Counted from the first letter of the stretch, positions 16,172 through 26,901 are shown. The stretch: 64,000 nucleotides of DNA from Brachybacterium faecium DSM 4810 (GCA_000023405.1 CP001643.1:124001-188000), one strand, 5' to 3'. Notes: generated by a model not told the origin, from the sequence alone. Program-made: numbers and translations.

Positions 16172-17479
16172 TCACGCCTCGTGCGACGCGACCCCGCACT
16201 GGGCGGTGAGATCTCCCTGCACGGCGAGACCACTCTGTGCGGCGAAACTCTGTGCGGCGAAACCTCCCTGCGCGGCGAGACCGCCCTGGGCGGTGCGGCC
16301 GCCCTGCGACGTGCTCCCGCCGCGGGAGGCGAGCCCCGGGCTCACGAAGGTCTGCAGCGCCAGCACCGCGGCGCCGACGGCGCAGGGGTGGGGCTGCACC
16401 TGGGAGACCGTGACCGTGGCCTCCGTGCCCAGGTTGCGGGCCCGGGCGGTGTAGTGCTCCGCCATCACCTCGCCCACGAGCACCGGCGCCGCCTGCAGGG
16501 CGGGCCCGGAGAGCACCACGGTGCGGATGCCGAGCGCGCTGGTCGCGGCCCACACCGCCTGGGCCACGGCCGCTGCCGCCGCGGTGAAGATCTCCCGGGC
16601 GCGCGGCTCCCCGTGGGCGGCGGCGAGGGCGAGGAGCACCACGTCGCTGCTCAGCGAGCTGGGGGTCAGCCGCAGCTCGAGCTCCTCGCCCAGCCCGTCC
16701 CTCGCGGCGGCCCGGTCCACGAGCGCGCGCGCCGAGGCGTACTGGTGCAGGCAGCCGTGGCCCCCGCACTCGCACGGCGGCCCGCTCGGGTCGATCCCCA
16801 CGTGGTCGAGGGTCGCGGAGCTGCCCGGGCCGGGCTGCAGCGGCCGCCCGTCCTGCAGGATCGACAGCCCGATCCCCGCCTCCATGTGCACGGTCGCGCA
16901 CAGTCCGCTCTCGGGCTGCTCGCCGCTCCAGAAGCTGCCCAGCGCCGCGCAGGCCGGCTCGTTCGCGCTGATCGAGGGGATGTTCAGATCGCGCGTGATC
17001 TCGCGCAGCAGCGCCGGGCCGTCCGCGGTGAGGTCGTGGGGGAGGGCGACGCCGATGCCGGTCGCCGCATGCGCACCGGCCTCGGGCCGCAGCGTCGACA
17101 GCGCCCGGTGGAGGGCCTCGCGCACGGCCCCGCGATCGCTCGGCGCCTCGAGCGGCACCGCGATCCGGGCCTGCAGCGCGCCGGTGAGGTCCACCGCGGC
17201 CAGCGACAGCCGATCGGCGTCGATGGTGCAGCCGATGGCCCAGCGGGCCTGGTCGTTCAGTCGCAGCAGCGAGGCGCGCTTGCCCCCGTTGGAGCGCGCG
17301 AATCCGCTCTCCACCAGCAGTCCCTCGGCGAGGAGGCGTTTGACGGCGTAGGTGACGGTGGCCGGGGTGACCCCGAGCTCGCGGGAGATCTCGACCCGGC
17401 TGGTCTGCGAGCGGCGCCGGACGATCTCGAGGATCGCGGCGTCCGTCGCGGAGGCTCGGCGTTCGCCGGTGGTGCTCAT
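16172..17479 (-). CDS. ROK family transcriptional regulator with repetitive C-terminal tail
   Basis: 435 residues; the ATG behind AAGGAGGT was chosen over longer upstream frames. The winged helix (ILEIVRRRSQTSRVEISREL then GVTPATVTYAVKRLL) precedes a sugar-kinase-like domain with CECGGHGCLHQYAS, the ROK zinc motif. After residue about 375 the protein ends in a run of hexapeptides of the type GLAAQG, absent from ordinary ROK proteins. It is divergent from the Opp-type transporter/beta-mannosidase operon at 17743, whose promoter carries an inverted repeat, so it is the likely repressor of that operon. Confidence 0.88.
   Translation of the reverse strand: MSTTGERRASATDAAILEIVRRRSQTSRVEISRELGVTPATVTYAVKRLLAEGLLVESGFARSNGGKRASLLRLNDQARWAIGCTIDADRLSLAAVDLTGALQARIAVPLEAPSDRGAVREALHRALSTLRPEAGAHAATGIGVALPHDLTADGPALLREITRDLNIPSISANEPACAALGSFWSGEQPESGLCATVHMEAGIGLSILQDGRPLQPGPGSSATLDHVGIDPSGPPCECGGHGCLHQYASARALVDRAAARDGLGEELELRLTPSSLSSDVVLLALAAAHGEPRAREIFTAAAAAVAQAVWAATSALGIRTVVLSGPALQAAPVLVGEVMAEHYTARARNLGTEATVTVSQVQPHPCAVGAAVLALQTFVSPGLASRGGSTSQGGRTAQGGLAAQGGFAAQSFAAQSGLAVQGDLTAQCGVASHEA
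16213..16317 (-). repeat. Imperfect 18-bp tandem repeat encoding Ala-Gln-Gly hexapeptides
   Basis: About six units lie head to tail: 16213-16230, 16231-16248, 16249-16263 (15 bp), 16264-16281, 16282-16299 and 16300-16317. The shared core on the plus strand is CTGNGCGGCGA. All changes keep the reading frame of the ROK gene, giving units such as GRTAQG, GLAAQG, GFAAQ and SFAAQS. Length is probably variable between strains. Confidence 0.8.
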
Positions 17480-17620
17480 CGCGACCTCCTTCTCGTGGCC
17501 GTGGCCCGCCCGCCCGCAGCGGCTGCGCGGGAGCGGGATGCGCCAGTGTCGCACTCCGTCACGGCCGCGCGAGCGGCGGTCCGTGACCATTTCGTAGCGT
17601 GCCGTGCCCAGGGTTTCCCC

Positions 17621-17650
17621 TTGACGGGCGGTGATCTGGGTCTCCACAAT
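17621..17650 (+). promoter_or_regulatory. Candidate promoter of the Opp-type transporter operon
   Basis: TTGACG (17621-17626), 18 bases, then CACAAT (17645-17650) makes a strong -35/-10 pair for the plus-strand operon starting at 17743. Transcription would begin about 17657, right at the inverted repeat that follows, leaving a leader of about 85 bases with AAGGAG before the ATG. Confidence 0.6.
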
Positions 17651-17657
17651 ACGCTTA

Positions 17658-17676
17658 CTTCATTAACCAAATGAAG
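17658..17676. promoter_or_regulatory. Inverted repeat, candidate ROK operator
   Basis: CTTCATT (17658-17664) and AATGAAG (17670-17676) are perfect inverted copies separated by AACCA. The AT-rich element stands out in this GC-rich region and covers the predicted transcription start of the 17743 operon. The adjacent divergent ROK gene (16172-17479) is the obvious candidate to bind it. Confidence 0.55.
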
Positions 17677-17742
17677 AAAGCGCGGCAGGGGATCTGCCAG
17701 CGATCGACTCACACGCAGAGACGCGTGGCAAGGAGAGCAACG

Positions 17743-19437
17743 ATGCACCTCAGTCGTCGGGATCTGTACAAGCTCAGCGCCCTCGGCGCGGCGCCCCTCG
17801 CCCTCGCGGCGTGCGGCACCAGCTCCAACCTCGACAGCGGGGGAGGCAGCGGATCGGAGGAGCGGCCGATCCTCGTCACCAACGCGACCGACGGGAGCCT
17901 GACCAAGAACTTCAACCCGCACTCGCCCTCCGTGGTGCACATGATCCAGGGCCTGATCTACGAGACGCTGTTCTACTTCAACCCGCTCGAGGCGATCGAC
18001 CAGGAGCCCGTGCCGCTGCTGGGCGAGAGCTTCTCCTGGAACGAGGACGGCACCGTCCTGACGGTCACCCTCCGCTCCGGCGTGGTCTGGACCGACGACA
18101 CCCCCTTCACCGCGAAGGACGTCGCCTTCACCTTCAACAAGATCCACGAGACCGAGGCGCTGAACGCCGGCGGCACCGCACCCTCCGCGGAGGAGATCGA
18201 CGAGTCGACCGTCGAGATCCACTACGCCGAGCCGTCCTTCACCGAGGGCCCCAACGCCCTCTCCCGCACCTGGATCGTCCCCGAGCACCTCTTCGCCGAC
18301 GTGGACGACCTGGCCACCTACGCGAACGAGGAACCGGTGGGCACCGGCCCGTTCGCGCTCGAGGACTTCACCCCCGAGTCGTACCTGATGCTGACCAACG
18401 AGAAGTACTGGGACGAGGGCAAGCCCGCCATCGGCGGCATCCGCGCGATCACCACCTCCGGCAACCAGTCCGCCACCGACATGTGGCTGACCGGCGAGAT
18501 CGACTACATGTCCGCCGCGATCCCGAACCTCGAGGAGCACGTGGAGAACAACCCGGACCTCGCGTACACCAACACCGGCATCTCCCAGATGGCGCTCATG
18601 GCCGCCTGCAACCCGGAGCTGGGCTGCGAGGGGCCGCAGACCGACGTCGCCGTGCGCAAGGCCCTCTACTACGGCATGGACCGCGAGCAGCTGTCCAAGC
18701 TGGCCTTCTTCGACCTCGGCGCGGACATCTCTCCCTCCTTCGCGCTGCCCGAGCGGGACGCGGACTTCATCGACCCCTCGCTCGAGAACGCGCCCTGGAA
18801 CGCCCAGCCCGACGAGGCGACGACGATCCTCGAGGACGCCGGGTACAGCCTCGGCGACGACGGCATCTACGCCAAGGACGACGTGCGGCTCTCGATGACG
18901 ATCTCCTGCCCCACCGGCTGGTCCGACTACGTCACCGCGCTGGACACCCTCGCCGCGCAGTACAAGGAGATCGGCATCGAGCTGATCCCGCAGCAGGTCT
19001 CCGTCAACGAGTGGAACGACGCCAAGGCGAAGGGCACCTATCAGCTGGTCATCGACGCCGTCGGCCAGGGGCCCGCGCCGGATCCGTACTACCCGTACCG
19101 CAACCAGTTCTCGACCGACAACACGGTGCCCGTGGGCGAGAACGGAAACCCGTACAACAACGTCACCCGCTTCTCGGACCCGGAGGTCGATGCGGCGCTG
19201 GAGGTGGCCGCGGCCACCGACGACACCGAGGTCAAGAAGGAGCAGTACTTCATCATCCAGCAGCGCCTGTTCGAGGTGATGCCCGCGATCCCGGTGCTCA
19301 TCGGCTCGAGCCTGACGGAGTACAACACCTCGAAGGTCACCGGCTGGCCCACCGAGGACGACCTCTACGCCTACCCGATGTCCTGGGCCGCGCCGGACAG
19401 CGCCATGGTCCTCAAGGCCGTCGTCCCCGCCTCCTGA
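17743..19437 (+). CDS. Opp/Dpp-type (family 5) solute-binding lipoprotein
   Basis: 564 residues. Twin-arginine signal MHLSRRDLYKLSALG and lipobox ending at Cys24 (ALAAC). The body is family 5: VHMIQGLIYETLFYFNPLE, then WTDDTPFTAKDVAFTFNKI, the classic TxxDVxxxF region, and GTGPFALEDFTPESYLML. Most relatives bind peptides, but several bind oligosaccharides. The operon continues with two permeases, two ATPases and a beta-mannosidase, so beta-linked manno-oligosaccharides are the best guess. Start ATG has AAGGAG upstream. Confidence 0.92.
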   Translation: MHLSRRDLYKLSALGAAPLALAACGTSSNLDSGGGSGSEERPILVTNATDGSLTKNFNPHSPSVVHMIQGLIYETLFYFNPLEAIDQEPVPLLGESFSWNEDGTVLTVTLRSGVVWTDDTPFTAKDVAFTFNKIHETEALNAGGTAPSAEEIDESTVEIHYAEPSFTEGPNALSRTWIVPEHLFADVDDLATYANEEPVGTGPFALEDFTPESYLMLTNEKYWDEGKPAIGGIRAITTSGNQSATDMWLTGEIDYMSAAIPNLEEHVENNPDLAYTNTGISQMALMAACNPELGCEGPQTDVAVRKALYYGMDREQLSKLAFFDLGADISPSFALPERDADFIDPSLENAPWNAQPDEATTILEDAGYSLGDDGIYAKDDVRLSMTISCPTGWSDYVTALDTLAAQYKEIGIELIPQQVSVNEWNDAKAKGTYQLVIDAVGQGPAPDPYYPYRNQFSTDNTVPVGENGNPYNNVTRFSDPEVDAALEVAAATDDTEVKKEQYFIIQQRLFEVMPAIPVLIGSSLTEYNTSKVTGWPTEDDLYAYPMSWAAPDSAMVLKAVVPAS

Positions 19438-19547
19438 CCCGTCGGCCCGTCCGCTGACCCGTCGGCCCCGCGCCGTTCCCGCCCCCGCGCTCGCCGCCGG
19501 GGCGGGCGGCGCGGCCCGACCCCGTCCGACGAAAGGATCTCGAGCCC

Positions 19548-20534
19548 GTGCATCTCCTGCGCAAGATCGGGTTCTACCTGGTGGCCCTGTGGGCCGCGGT
19601 GACCCTCAACTTCTTCATCCCCCGCGCCCTGCCCGGCAGCCCGGTGGATGCCGTCCTGGCCAAGCTCGCGCTGCGCGGCCCGGTGGACCCCCACACCCGC
19701 GAGGCCATCGAGGTGATGCTCGGTGCGGACAACGACCGCTCGCTGATCCAGGAGTACTTCGCCTACCTGGGCGGTCTGTTCACCGGTGACCTCGGCGTCT
19801 CCGTCACCTACTTCCCCACCCCCGTCTCCGCGGTCGTGGGCCAGTCGCTGCCCTGGACGCTGATCCTCGTGGGCCTGGCCACCACGTTCACCTTCCTGCT
19901 GGGGATGGTGCTGGGCACCGTCGCCGGCTGGCGGCGCGGCACCTGGCTGGACTCCCTCATCCCCGCCACCACGATCCTCCAGGCCGTGCCCTACTTCTGG
20001 CTCGCGCTGCTGTTCATCTACGTGCTGTCGGTGAACCTGGGGGTGTTCCCGATCTCCGGCGGCTACGACTACACCCTGGTGCGCCCGGCGTTCGACTACC
20101 CCTTCCTCTCCAACGCCGTCTACTACGGCTTCCTGCCGGCGCTGACGATCGTGCTGTCCTCCCTGGGCGGCTGGCTGCTGGGGATGCGCAACATGATGGT
20201 CTCGACCCTCAGCGAGGACTACATCCTCACCGCCGAGGCGAAGGGCCTCTCCCCGCGCCGCGTGATGATCATGTACGCGGCCCGCAACGCGATGCTGCCC
20301 AGCGTCTCCGGCTTCGCGATCTCGCTGGGTTTTGTGGTCTCCGGCTCGATCGTCGTCGAGACCGTCTTCTCCTACCCGGGGGTCGGCTTCACCATGCTGC
20401 AGGCCGTGCAGAACAACGACTACCCGCTCATGCAGGGCATGTTCCTGATCATCACCGTCTCCGTGCTCGCGGCGAACCTCGTGGTGGACCTGCTGTACGG
20501 CGTCATCGATCCCCGCACCCGAGCGCGAGGCTGA
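19548..20534 (+). CDS. Opp/Dpp-type ABC permease (DppB-like)
   Basis: 328 residues from a GTG start with GAAAGGA upstream. N-terminal helix LRKIGFYLVALWAAVTLNFFIPRALPGSP is the DppB/OppB signature region, followed by five more helices; the EAA loop (ILTAEAKGLSPRRVMIMYAA) contacts an ATPase. C-terminus FLIITVSVLAANLVVDLLYGVIDPRTR is typical. Lies 110 bases after the binding protein and nine before the DppC-like gene. Confidence 0.92.
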   Translation: MHLLRKIGFYLVALWAAVTLNFFIPRALPGSPVDAVLAKLALRGPVDPHTREAIEVMLGADNDRSLIQEYFAYLGGLFTGDLGVSVTYFPTPVSAVVGQSLPWTLILVGLATTFTFLLGMVLGTVAGWRRGTWLDSLIPATTILQAVPYFWLALLFIYVLSVNLGVFPISGGYDYTLVRPAFDYPFLSNAVYYGFLPALTIVLSSLGGWLLGMRNMMVSTLSEDYILTAEAKGLSPRRVMIMYAARNAMLPSVSGFAISLGFVVSGSIVVETVFSYPGVGFTMLQAVQNNDYPLMQGMFLIITVSVLAANLVVDLLYGVIDPRTRARG

Positions 20535-20543
20535 GGAGCTCCC

Positions 20544-21475
20544 ATGTCACGCACTGCTGAGAACCGCGGCCTCCGCGCCGCTCTGCGCCGCCACGCCACC
20601 CCCTCCCTGGTGATCGGGGCGGGCCTGGTCGTCGCGATCACCCTGTTCGGGGTGTTCGTCCCCTTCGTCGTCGCCGATCCGCTGACCATCTCCAGCTCCG
20701 GCATGCAGCCGCCCTCGGCCGAGCACTGGCTGGGCACCACCCAGACCGGGCAGGACGTCCTGTCCCAGCTCGCCTGGGCCACCCGCGGCTCGCTCATGGT
20801 GGGCGTGATCGTCGCCGTCCTGGCCCTGTTCCTCTCCGCCTTCTTCGGGATCCTCGGCGGATACCTGGGCGGCTGGGTCGACGAGGCGTTCTCCCTGTTC
20901 ACCAACGTCGTGCTGATCCTGCCCGGCCTGCCGCTGATGATCGTCATCGGCTCCTACGTGCAGCAGCGCGGCCTGCTGCTGATCGCCGTGATCCTCGCGA
21001 TCACCTCCTGGGCCGCCGCGGCCCGGGTGCTGCGCTCGCAGACCCTCTCGATCCGCACCCGCGACTACGTGCAGGCCGCGAAGCTCGCCGGCGAGAAGCC
21101 GCACCGGATCATCGCCGTCGAGATCCTGCCGAACCTGCTGCCGGTGATGTCCAGCGGCTTCGTGTTCGCCCTGATCACCGCGATCCTCGGCGAGGCGGGG
21201 CTGAGCTTCATCGGCCTCGGCGTGGTGGGCACCCAGACCTGGGGCTCGATGCTGTTCTACGCCCAGAACGGCCAGGCGCTCACCCTGGGCGGCTGGTGGT
21301 GGTTCGTGCCGCCGGGCGCGATGATCGCGCTGCTGGGCTGCGGCCTGTCCCTGATCAACTTCTCGATCGACGGGATCATCAACCCCCGCCTGCGCACCGC
21401 CCCGAAGGCGGCCCGCACCGTGCGCCGGGCCGAGAACGCCGACGAGTCCACCACCGCGACCGAGGAGGCCCTCGC

Positions 21476-21479
<4 letters not shown>
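20544..21479 (+). CDS. Opp/Dpp-type ABC permease (DppC-like)
   Basis: 311 residues; N-terminal cytoplasmic segment, helix LVIGAGLVVAITLFGVFVPF, and the GTTQTGQDVLSQLAWATRGS motif (usually GTDxxGRDxxSR) of DppC/OppC proteins. EAA loop: YVQAAKLAGEKPHRIIAVEI. Forms the second membrane half of the importer. The stop overlaps the ATG of the next gene by four bases (ATGA at 21476). Confidence 0.92.
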
Positions 21480-22542
<1,063 letters not shown>

Positions 22543-22546
<4 letters not shown>

Positions 22547-23403
22547 CCACCCTCACCGTCACCGACCTGCACAAGTCCTACCGGCTGCGCAGCGGGGCGC
22601 GCTTCTCCACCCTCGACGCGGTCAAGGGCGTGGACCTCGAGCTCAGCCCCGGCCGCACCGTCGCGCTGGTGGGGCAGTCCGGCTCCGGCAAGTCCACGAT
22701 CGCGAAGATCCTCGCCCAGCTCGAGCGGCCCACCTCGGGCACGATCACGCTGGACGGCGCACCGATCGGCACCCGCGGCCGGGCGCTGGCCCGCTACCGC
22801 GACCAGGTGCAGATGGTGTTCCAGGATCCCTTCGCCTCGCTGAACCCCTTCCACAGCATCGGCCACCACATCGAACGGCCCCTGCTGCTGCACGGCCGCG
22901 CCACCCGCGCGAACGTGCGGGAGAAGGTGTGCGAGCTGCTCGAACGGGTCAACCTCACCCCCGCCGAGACCTTCATCGACCGCAGCCCGCACGAGCTCTC
23001 CGGCGGGCAGCGCCAGCGCGTCGCGATCGCGCGGGCCCTCGCCCCCGGGCCCACCGTGCTGATCGCCGACGAGCCGGTGTCGATGCTGGACGTCTCCGTC
23101 CGGCTCGGCGTGCTGAACCTGCTCGCGCGCCTGCAGCGCGAGGAGAACCTGGCGATGCTCTACATCACCCACGACCTCGCCACCGCCCGGCATTTCTCCG
23201 ATGAGATCCTGGTGATGTACCGCGGGGAGGTCGTCGAGCGCGGCCCGGCCGACGAGGTCATCCTCAATCCGCAGGCAGAGTTCACCAAGCAGCTGCTGAT
23301 CGCCGCCCCCGAGCCCGGGAACAACCCGCGCTTCCTCGCCGAGGCCCGTCGCCGCGGCGTCCCCATGCCCGACCACCTGGCACTCGCCGAGGAGAACACG
23401 TGA
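22543..23403 (+). CDS. Opp/Dpp-type ABC ATPase (DppF-like)
   Basis: 286 residues; ATG overlaps the previous stop, and its own stop overlaps the GTG of the beta-mannosidase gene. Walker A GQSGSGKSTI, signature LSGGQRQRV, Walker B VLIADEP, switch LYITHDLA. Second nucleotide-binding subunit of the importer. Unlike the family 1 sugar transporters in this window, this one carries its own pair of ATPases. Confidence 0.92.
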
Positions 23404-25931
23404 CCGACCGCAGCACCCCCGCCACCACCCGTCGCCCCCTGCACGAGGGCTGGCGGCTCAGCATCACCGCGGGCCCTGCCCCGATCGCCGTCCAGGACGT
23501 GCCCGCCACGGTGCCCGGCACGCTGATCACCGACCTGCACGCCGCCGGGCTGATCGAGGATCCGTACCTGGACCGCCACGAGCACGACCTGCAGTGGACC
23601 GGCGAGTGCGATGTCACCTACGCGACCCGCTTCGACTGGACCGCCGCCGGCGCCGACCGGGTGGACCTGGTCGCCGCCTCGCTGGACACCGCCGCGACCG
23701 TGGTGCTGAACGGCCGCCGGATCGCCGAGGTGCAGAACCAGCACCGGTCCTGGCGCTTCGACGTCACCGACGCGCTGGTCGAGGGGGAGAACGAGCTCGA
23801 GATCCGCTTCGCCTCGCCGCTGCGCACGGCGCGCGAGAACGAGAAGGTGCTCGGGGCGATGCCGCACACCGGCAACGACCTGCCCTACAACGCGATCCGC
23901 AAGATGGCCTGCAACTTCGGCTGGGACTGGGGGCCGGTGCTGGTCACCAGCGGCATCGCCGGCCCGATCGGCCTCGAGCAGTGGTCCACGGCGCGGCTGG
24001 CCGAGGTGCGCCCGCAGGTGACCGTCGAGCCCGGCGCACGCGGCCTGGTGGACCTCACCGCGCTCATCGAGCGCGCCGACCTGCTGGACGATTCCGCGGT
24101 GACCGTCGCGGCCCGGCTGCTGGACCCCTCCGGGCAGCAGATCGACGAGAGCACCCGCACCACCGCGGAGGACGAGACCGCGCTGCAGCTCACCGCCGCG
24201 GATCCCCAGCTGTGGTGGCCGCGCGGCTACGGCGACCAGCCCCTGTACACGGTGGTCCTCGAGCTGCGCGACGCGCACGGGGCGCTGCTGGAGACGCGCG
24301 AGCACCGCGTGGGCCTGCGCACCGCCGGCGTGCAGGAGGAGCCCGACGAGATCGGCACCTCCTTCACCGTCGTCGTCAACGACCGCCCGATCCTCGCCAA
24401 GGGCGCGAACTGGATCCCCGATGACTGCTTCCCCTCGCGCCTGACCGTCGAGGACTACCGCGCGAGCATCGCCGACGCGGTCGACGCCGGGATGAACACC
24501 CTGCGGATCTGGGGCGGAGGGCTGTACGAGTCGGAGCTGCTGTACGCGCTGTGCGACGAGCTGGGCATCCTGGTGTGGCAGGACTTCACCACCGCGTGCG
24601 CCGCCTACTCCGAGCTGGATCCGCTGCGCAGCGAGTTCGAGGCGGAGGCGCGCGAGCACATCGTCCGCCTGGCCTGGCATCCCTCGCTGGTCCACTGGAA
24701 CGGCAGCAACGAGAACGTCGAGGGCTACCACCACTGGGGATGGCAGGAGCACATCCCGGAGGGCGCCGGCTGGGGGCTGGGCTACTACACCGAGCTGTTC
24801 CCCTCCCTGCTCGCCGAGCTCGACCCCACCCGCAGCTACACCCCCACCAGCCCCTACTCGCGCCCGCTGCCCGAGGATCCGCGCAACCCCGATCACGGCA
24901 CCGTGCACAACTGGGTGGCCTGGGCCTCCGAGGAGGACAACGACTACACCCGCTACCGCGACACGATCCCGCGGTTCTCCGCCGAGTTCGGCTACCAGGG
25001 CCCCGCCAACTACGCGACGATCGCCCGGGCCGTCACGGAGCGGCCGCTGGACGAGGACTCCGAGACGATGCTGTCCCATCAGAAGGCCGCGGGCGGCCAG
25101 GACAAGCTGCGCCGCGGCATGGCCCCGCACCTGCCGCCCGTGGAGGGCTTCGACGACTTCCACTTCGCGACCCAGCTCAACCAGGCCCGCGCCCTGATCT
25201 GCGGGATCGGCCACTACCGCTCCCACTGGCCGGTGTGCGCCGGCACCATCGTGTGGCAGCTCAACGACTGCTGGCCGGTCACCTCCTGGGCCGCGGTGGA
25301 CGGCGACCGCCGCCGCAAGCTCCTCTGGTACGCGCTGCGCGACGTCTACGCGCCGGTGCTGCTGACCATCCAGCCCCGCGAGGACGGCCCGGCGATCAGC
25401 CTCGGCAACGACACCGACGAGCCCCTCGCCGGGACGCTGCAGCTGCGCCGCCAGCACCACGACGGGACCGTCCGCGCCCGCGCGGAGCTGCCGGTGCAGG
25501 TCGCGCCCCGCAGCGCGGCCACCCTGCCGGTGCCCGCCGAGCTCGCCGCGCCGGCGGACCCCGCCGCCGAGGTGCTCGTCGTCGAGCTCGCCGGCACCGC
25601 CGTGCGCACCGTCCACCCCTTCGCCGAGGATCGCGACTCCGCGCTCGCCGGCGGCGCCCTCACCGCCCGCGCGCAGAAGGTCGCGGACGGGGTGGAGATC
25701 ACCGTCAGCGCCACCTCGACCGTGCGCGACCTGTGCGTGCTGGCCGACAAGGTCGACCCCGCAGCCAGCGTGAACCGGCAGCTGGTGACGCTGCTGGCCG
25801 GGGAGAGCACCCGCCTCCACGTGCGCACCGGCGCCGCGGTCGCGACCGAGGCCTTCCTCGGCCCGGACGTGCTGCTCAGCGCCAACGACCTCGTGGCCCG
25901 GGCCCGCGACCGCGCGGCGCAGGCCGCCTGA
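23400..25931 (+). CDS. Beta-mannosidase, glycoside hydrolase family 2
   Basis: 843 residues, normal for family 2 beta-mannosidases. GTG start in a GTGA overlap with the ATPase gene. Early landmarks: PATVPGTLITDLHAAGLIEDPY and NFGWDWGPVLVTSGI, both typical of beta-mannosidases rather than beta-galactosidases. The catalytic barrel has WNGSNENVEGY with the acid/base Glu438 and FSAEFGYQG with the nucleophile Glu529. No signal peptide, so it should remove mannose from imported beta-1,4-linked manno-oligosaccharides in the cytoplasm. The direct coupling to an Opp-type transporter supports that. Confidence 0.94.
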   Translation: MTDRSTPATTRRPLHEGWRLSITAGPAPIAVQDVPATVPGTLITDLHAAGLIEDPYLDRHEHDLQWTGECDVTYATRFDWTAAGADRVDLVAASLDTAATVVLNGRRIAEVQNQHRSWRFDVTDALVEGENELEIRFASPLRTARENEKVLGAMPHTGNDLPYNAIRKMACNFGWDWGPVLVTSGIAGPIGLEQWSTARLAEVRPQVTVEPGARGLVDLTALIERADLLDDSAVTVAARLLDPSGQQIDESTRTTAEDETALQLTAADPQLWWPRGYGDQPLYTVVLELRDAHGALLETREHRVGLRTAGVQEEPDEIGTSFTVVVNDRPILAKGANWIPDDCFPSRLTVEDYRASIADAVDAGMNTLRIWGGGLYESELLYALCDELGILVWQDFTTACAAYSELDPLRSEFEAEAREHIVRLAWHPSLVHWNGSNENVEGYHHWGWQEHIPEGAGWGLGYYTELFPSLLAELDPTRSYTPTSPYSRPLPEDPRNPDHGTVHNWVAWASEEDNDYTRYRDTIPRFSAEFGYQGPANYATIARAVTERPLDEDSETMLSHQKAAGGQDKLRRGMAPHLPPVEGFDDFHFATQLNQARALICGIGHYRSHWPVCAGTIVWQLNDCWPVTSWAAVDGDRRRKLLWYALRDVYAPVLLTIQPREDGPAISLGNDTDEPLAGTLQLRRQHHDGTVRARAELPVQVAPRSAATLPVPAELAAPADPAAEVLVVELAGTAVRTVHPFAEDRDSALAGGALTARAQKVADGVEITVSATSTVRDLCVLADKVDPAASVNRQLVTLLAGESTRLHVRTGAAVATEAFLGPDVLLSANDLVARARDRAAQAA

Positions 25932-25991
25932 GCACCGGGCAGTCCGAGCACGGGGCAGGCTGAGCATCCCGCCCCCGGGAGAGGAGCACGC

Positions 25992-26831
25992 ATGGCGACG
26001 ATCGGGATCACCATCCCCGAGACGGTGTGGTCCGCACGCTCCGAGCGGTTCTACACCCAGGTGCTGCACGGCCTGGAGGACACCGCCATCTCCCGGGGGC
26101 ACACCGTGCTCAGCCAGGTCACCGGCAGCCGTGCCGAGGAGCTCGAGACGATGCGGCGCTGGGCGGAGCACGGCAGCGTCGACGTGGTGATCCTCAAGGA
26201 CCTGCTCGAGGAGGACGACCTGCCCGGGCAGGTGCGTGCTCTCGGCCTGCCCTTCGTGGTGATCGCCGACGAGCGGCAGCACGAGGTCTCCGCCGTCACC
26301 GTCGACAACCTGGGCACGATGCGCCGCCTGCTCGAGGCGCTGTACTCGCGCGGGCATCGCGCGATCGGCCATGTGGGAGGGCCCGCGCATCTGCTGCACA
26401 GCCGCTGGCGCTGCGAGGCGCACCGGCAGTTCGCCGAGGAGCGGGACCTGCCGGTGCTGTGCGCCGAGGGTGACTACACCACCGACAGCGGCGCCACGGC
26501 CACCCAGGCCCTGCTGGACGGCCCGCAGCGCCCCTCCGTGATCGTCTATGACAACGACGCGATGGCCATCGCCGGGGCCGGCCGGGTCCTCACCACCGGT
26601 CTGCGGGTGCCACAGGACCTCTCGATCGTGGCCTGGGACGATTCCGCAGCCTGCCAGACCCACACCCCGCCGCTCGCGGTGCTCGAACATCGCCCCCACC
26701 AGCTGGGCATCGATCTCGCCCGCACGGCGCTGGCGCTGCTGGAGGAGCCCGGCACCCCGGTGCGGCTCGCCCACGAGGTGCCGCGGCTGCTGCCGCGCGG
26801 CACCCTGACGGACCGCCCGGCGCCCGCCTGA
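25992..26831 (+). CDS. LacI/periplasmic-binding-like sensor protein lacking a DNA-binding domain
   Basis: 279 residues beginning directly at TIGITIPETVWSARSERFY, the first strand of the ligand-binding core of LacI/GalR regulators. Conserved core features follow: RGHRAIGHVGGPAHLLHSRWR, VIVYDNDAMAIAGAGRVLTT and LSIVAWDDSAACQ. The helix-turn-helix normally found in the first 60 residues is absent, and the 60-base gap to the beta-mannosidase stop cannot hold it in any frame. There is no signal peptide, so it is not an ordinary periplasmic binding protein. GAGAGGAG precedes the ATG. Possibly a cytoplasmic sugar-binding or co-regulator protein; function unknown. Confidence 0.85.
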   Translation: MATIGITIPETVWSARSERFYTQVLHGLEDTAISRGHTVLSQVTGSRAEELETMRRWAEHGSVDVVILKDLLEEDDLPGQVRALGLPFVVIADERQHEVSAVTVDNLGTMRRLLEALYSRGHRAIGHVGGPAHLLHSRWRCEAHRQFAEERDLPVLCAEGDYTTDSGATATQALLDGPQRPSVIVYDNDAMAIAGAGRVLTTGLRVPQDLSIVAWDDSAACQTHTPPLAVLEHRPHQLGIDLARTALALLEEPGTPVRLAHEVPRLLPRGTLTDRPAPA

Positions 26832-26901
26832 CCGCGCGGCCGCCACGTTCCGATTCGGTGAACCGCTCGCCCCGACGGTGTCCAGCGGGAGACCATGGAG
26901 C

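Noticed and set aside
16213-16317. Possible CRISPR array
   Set aside because: Units are contiguous without spacers and in frame within the ROK gene; it is a coding tandem repeat.
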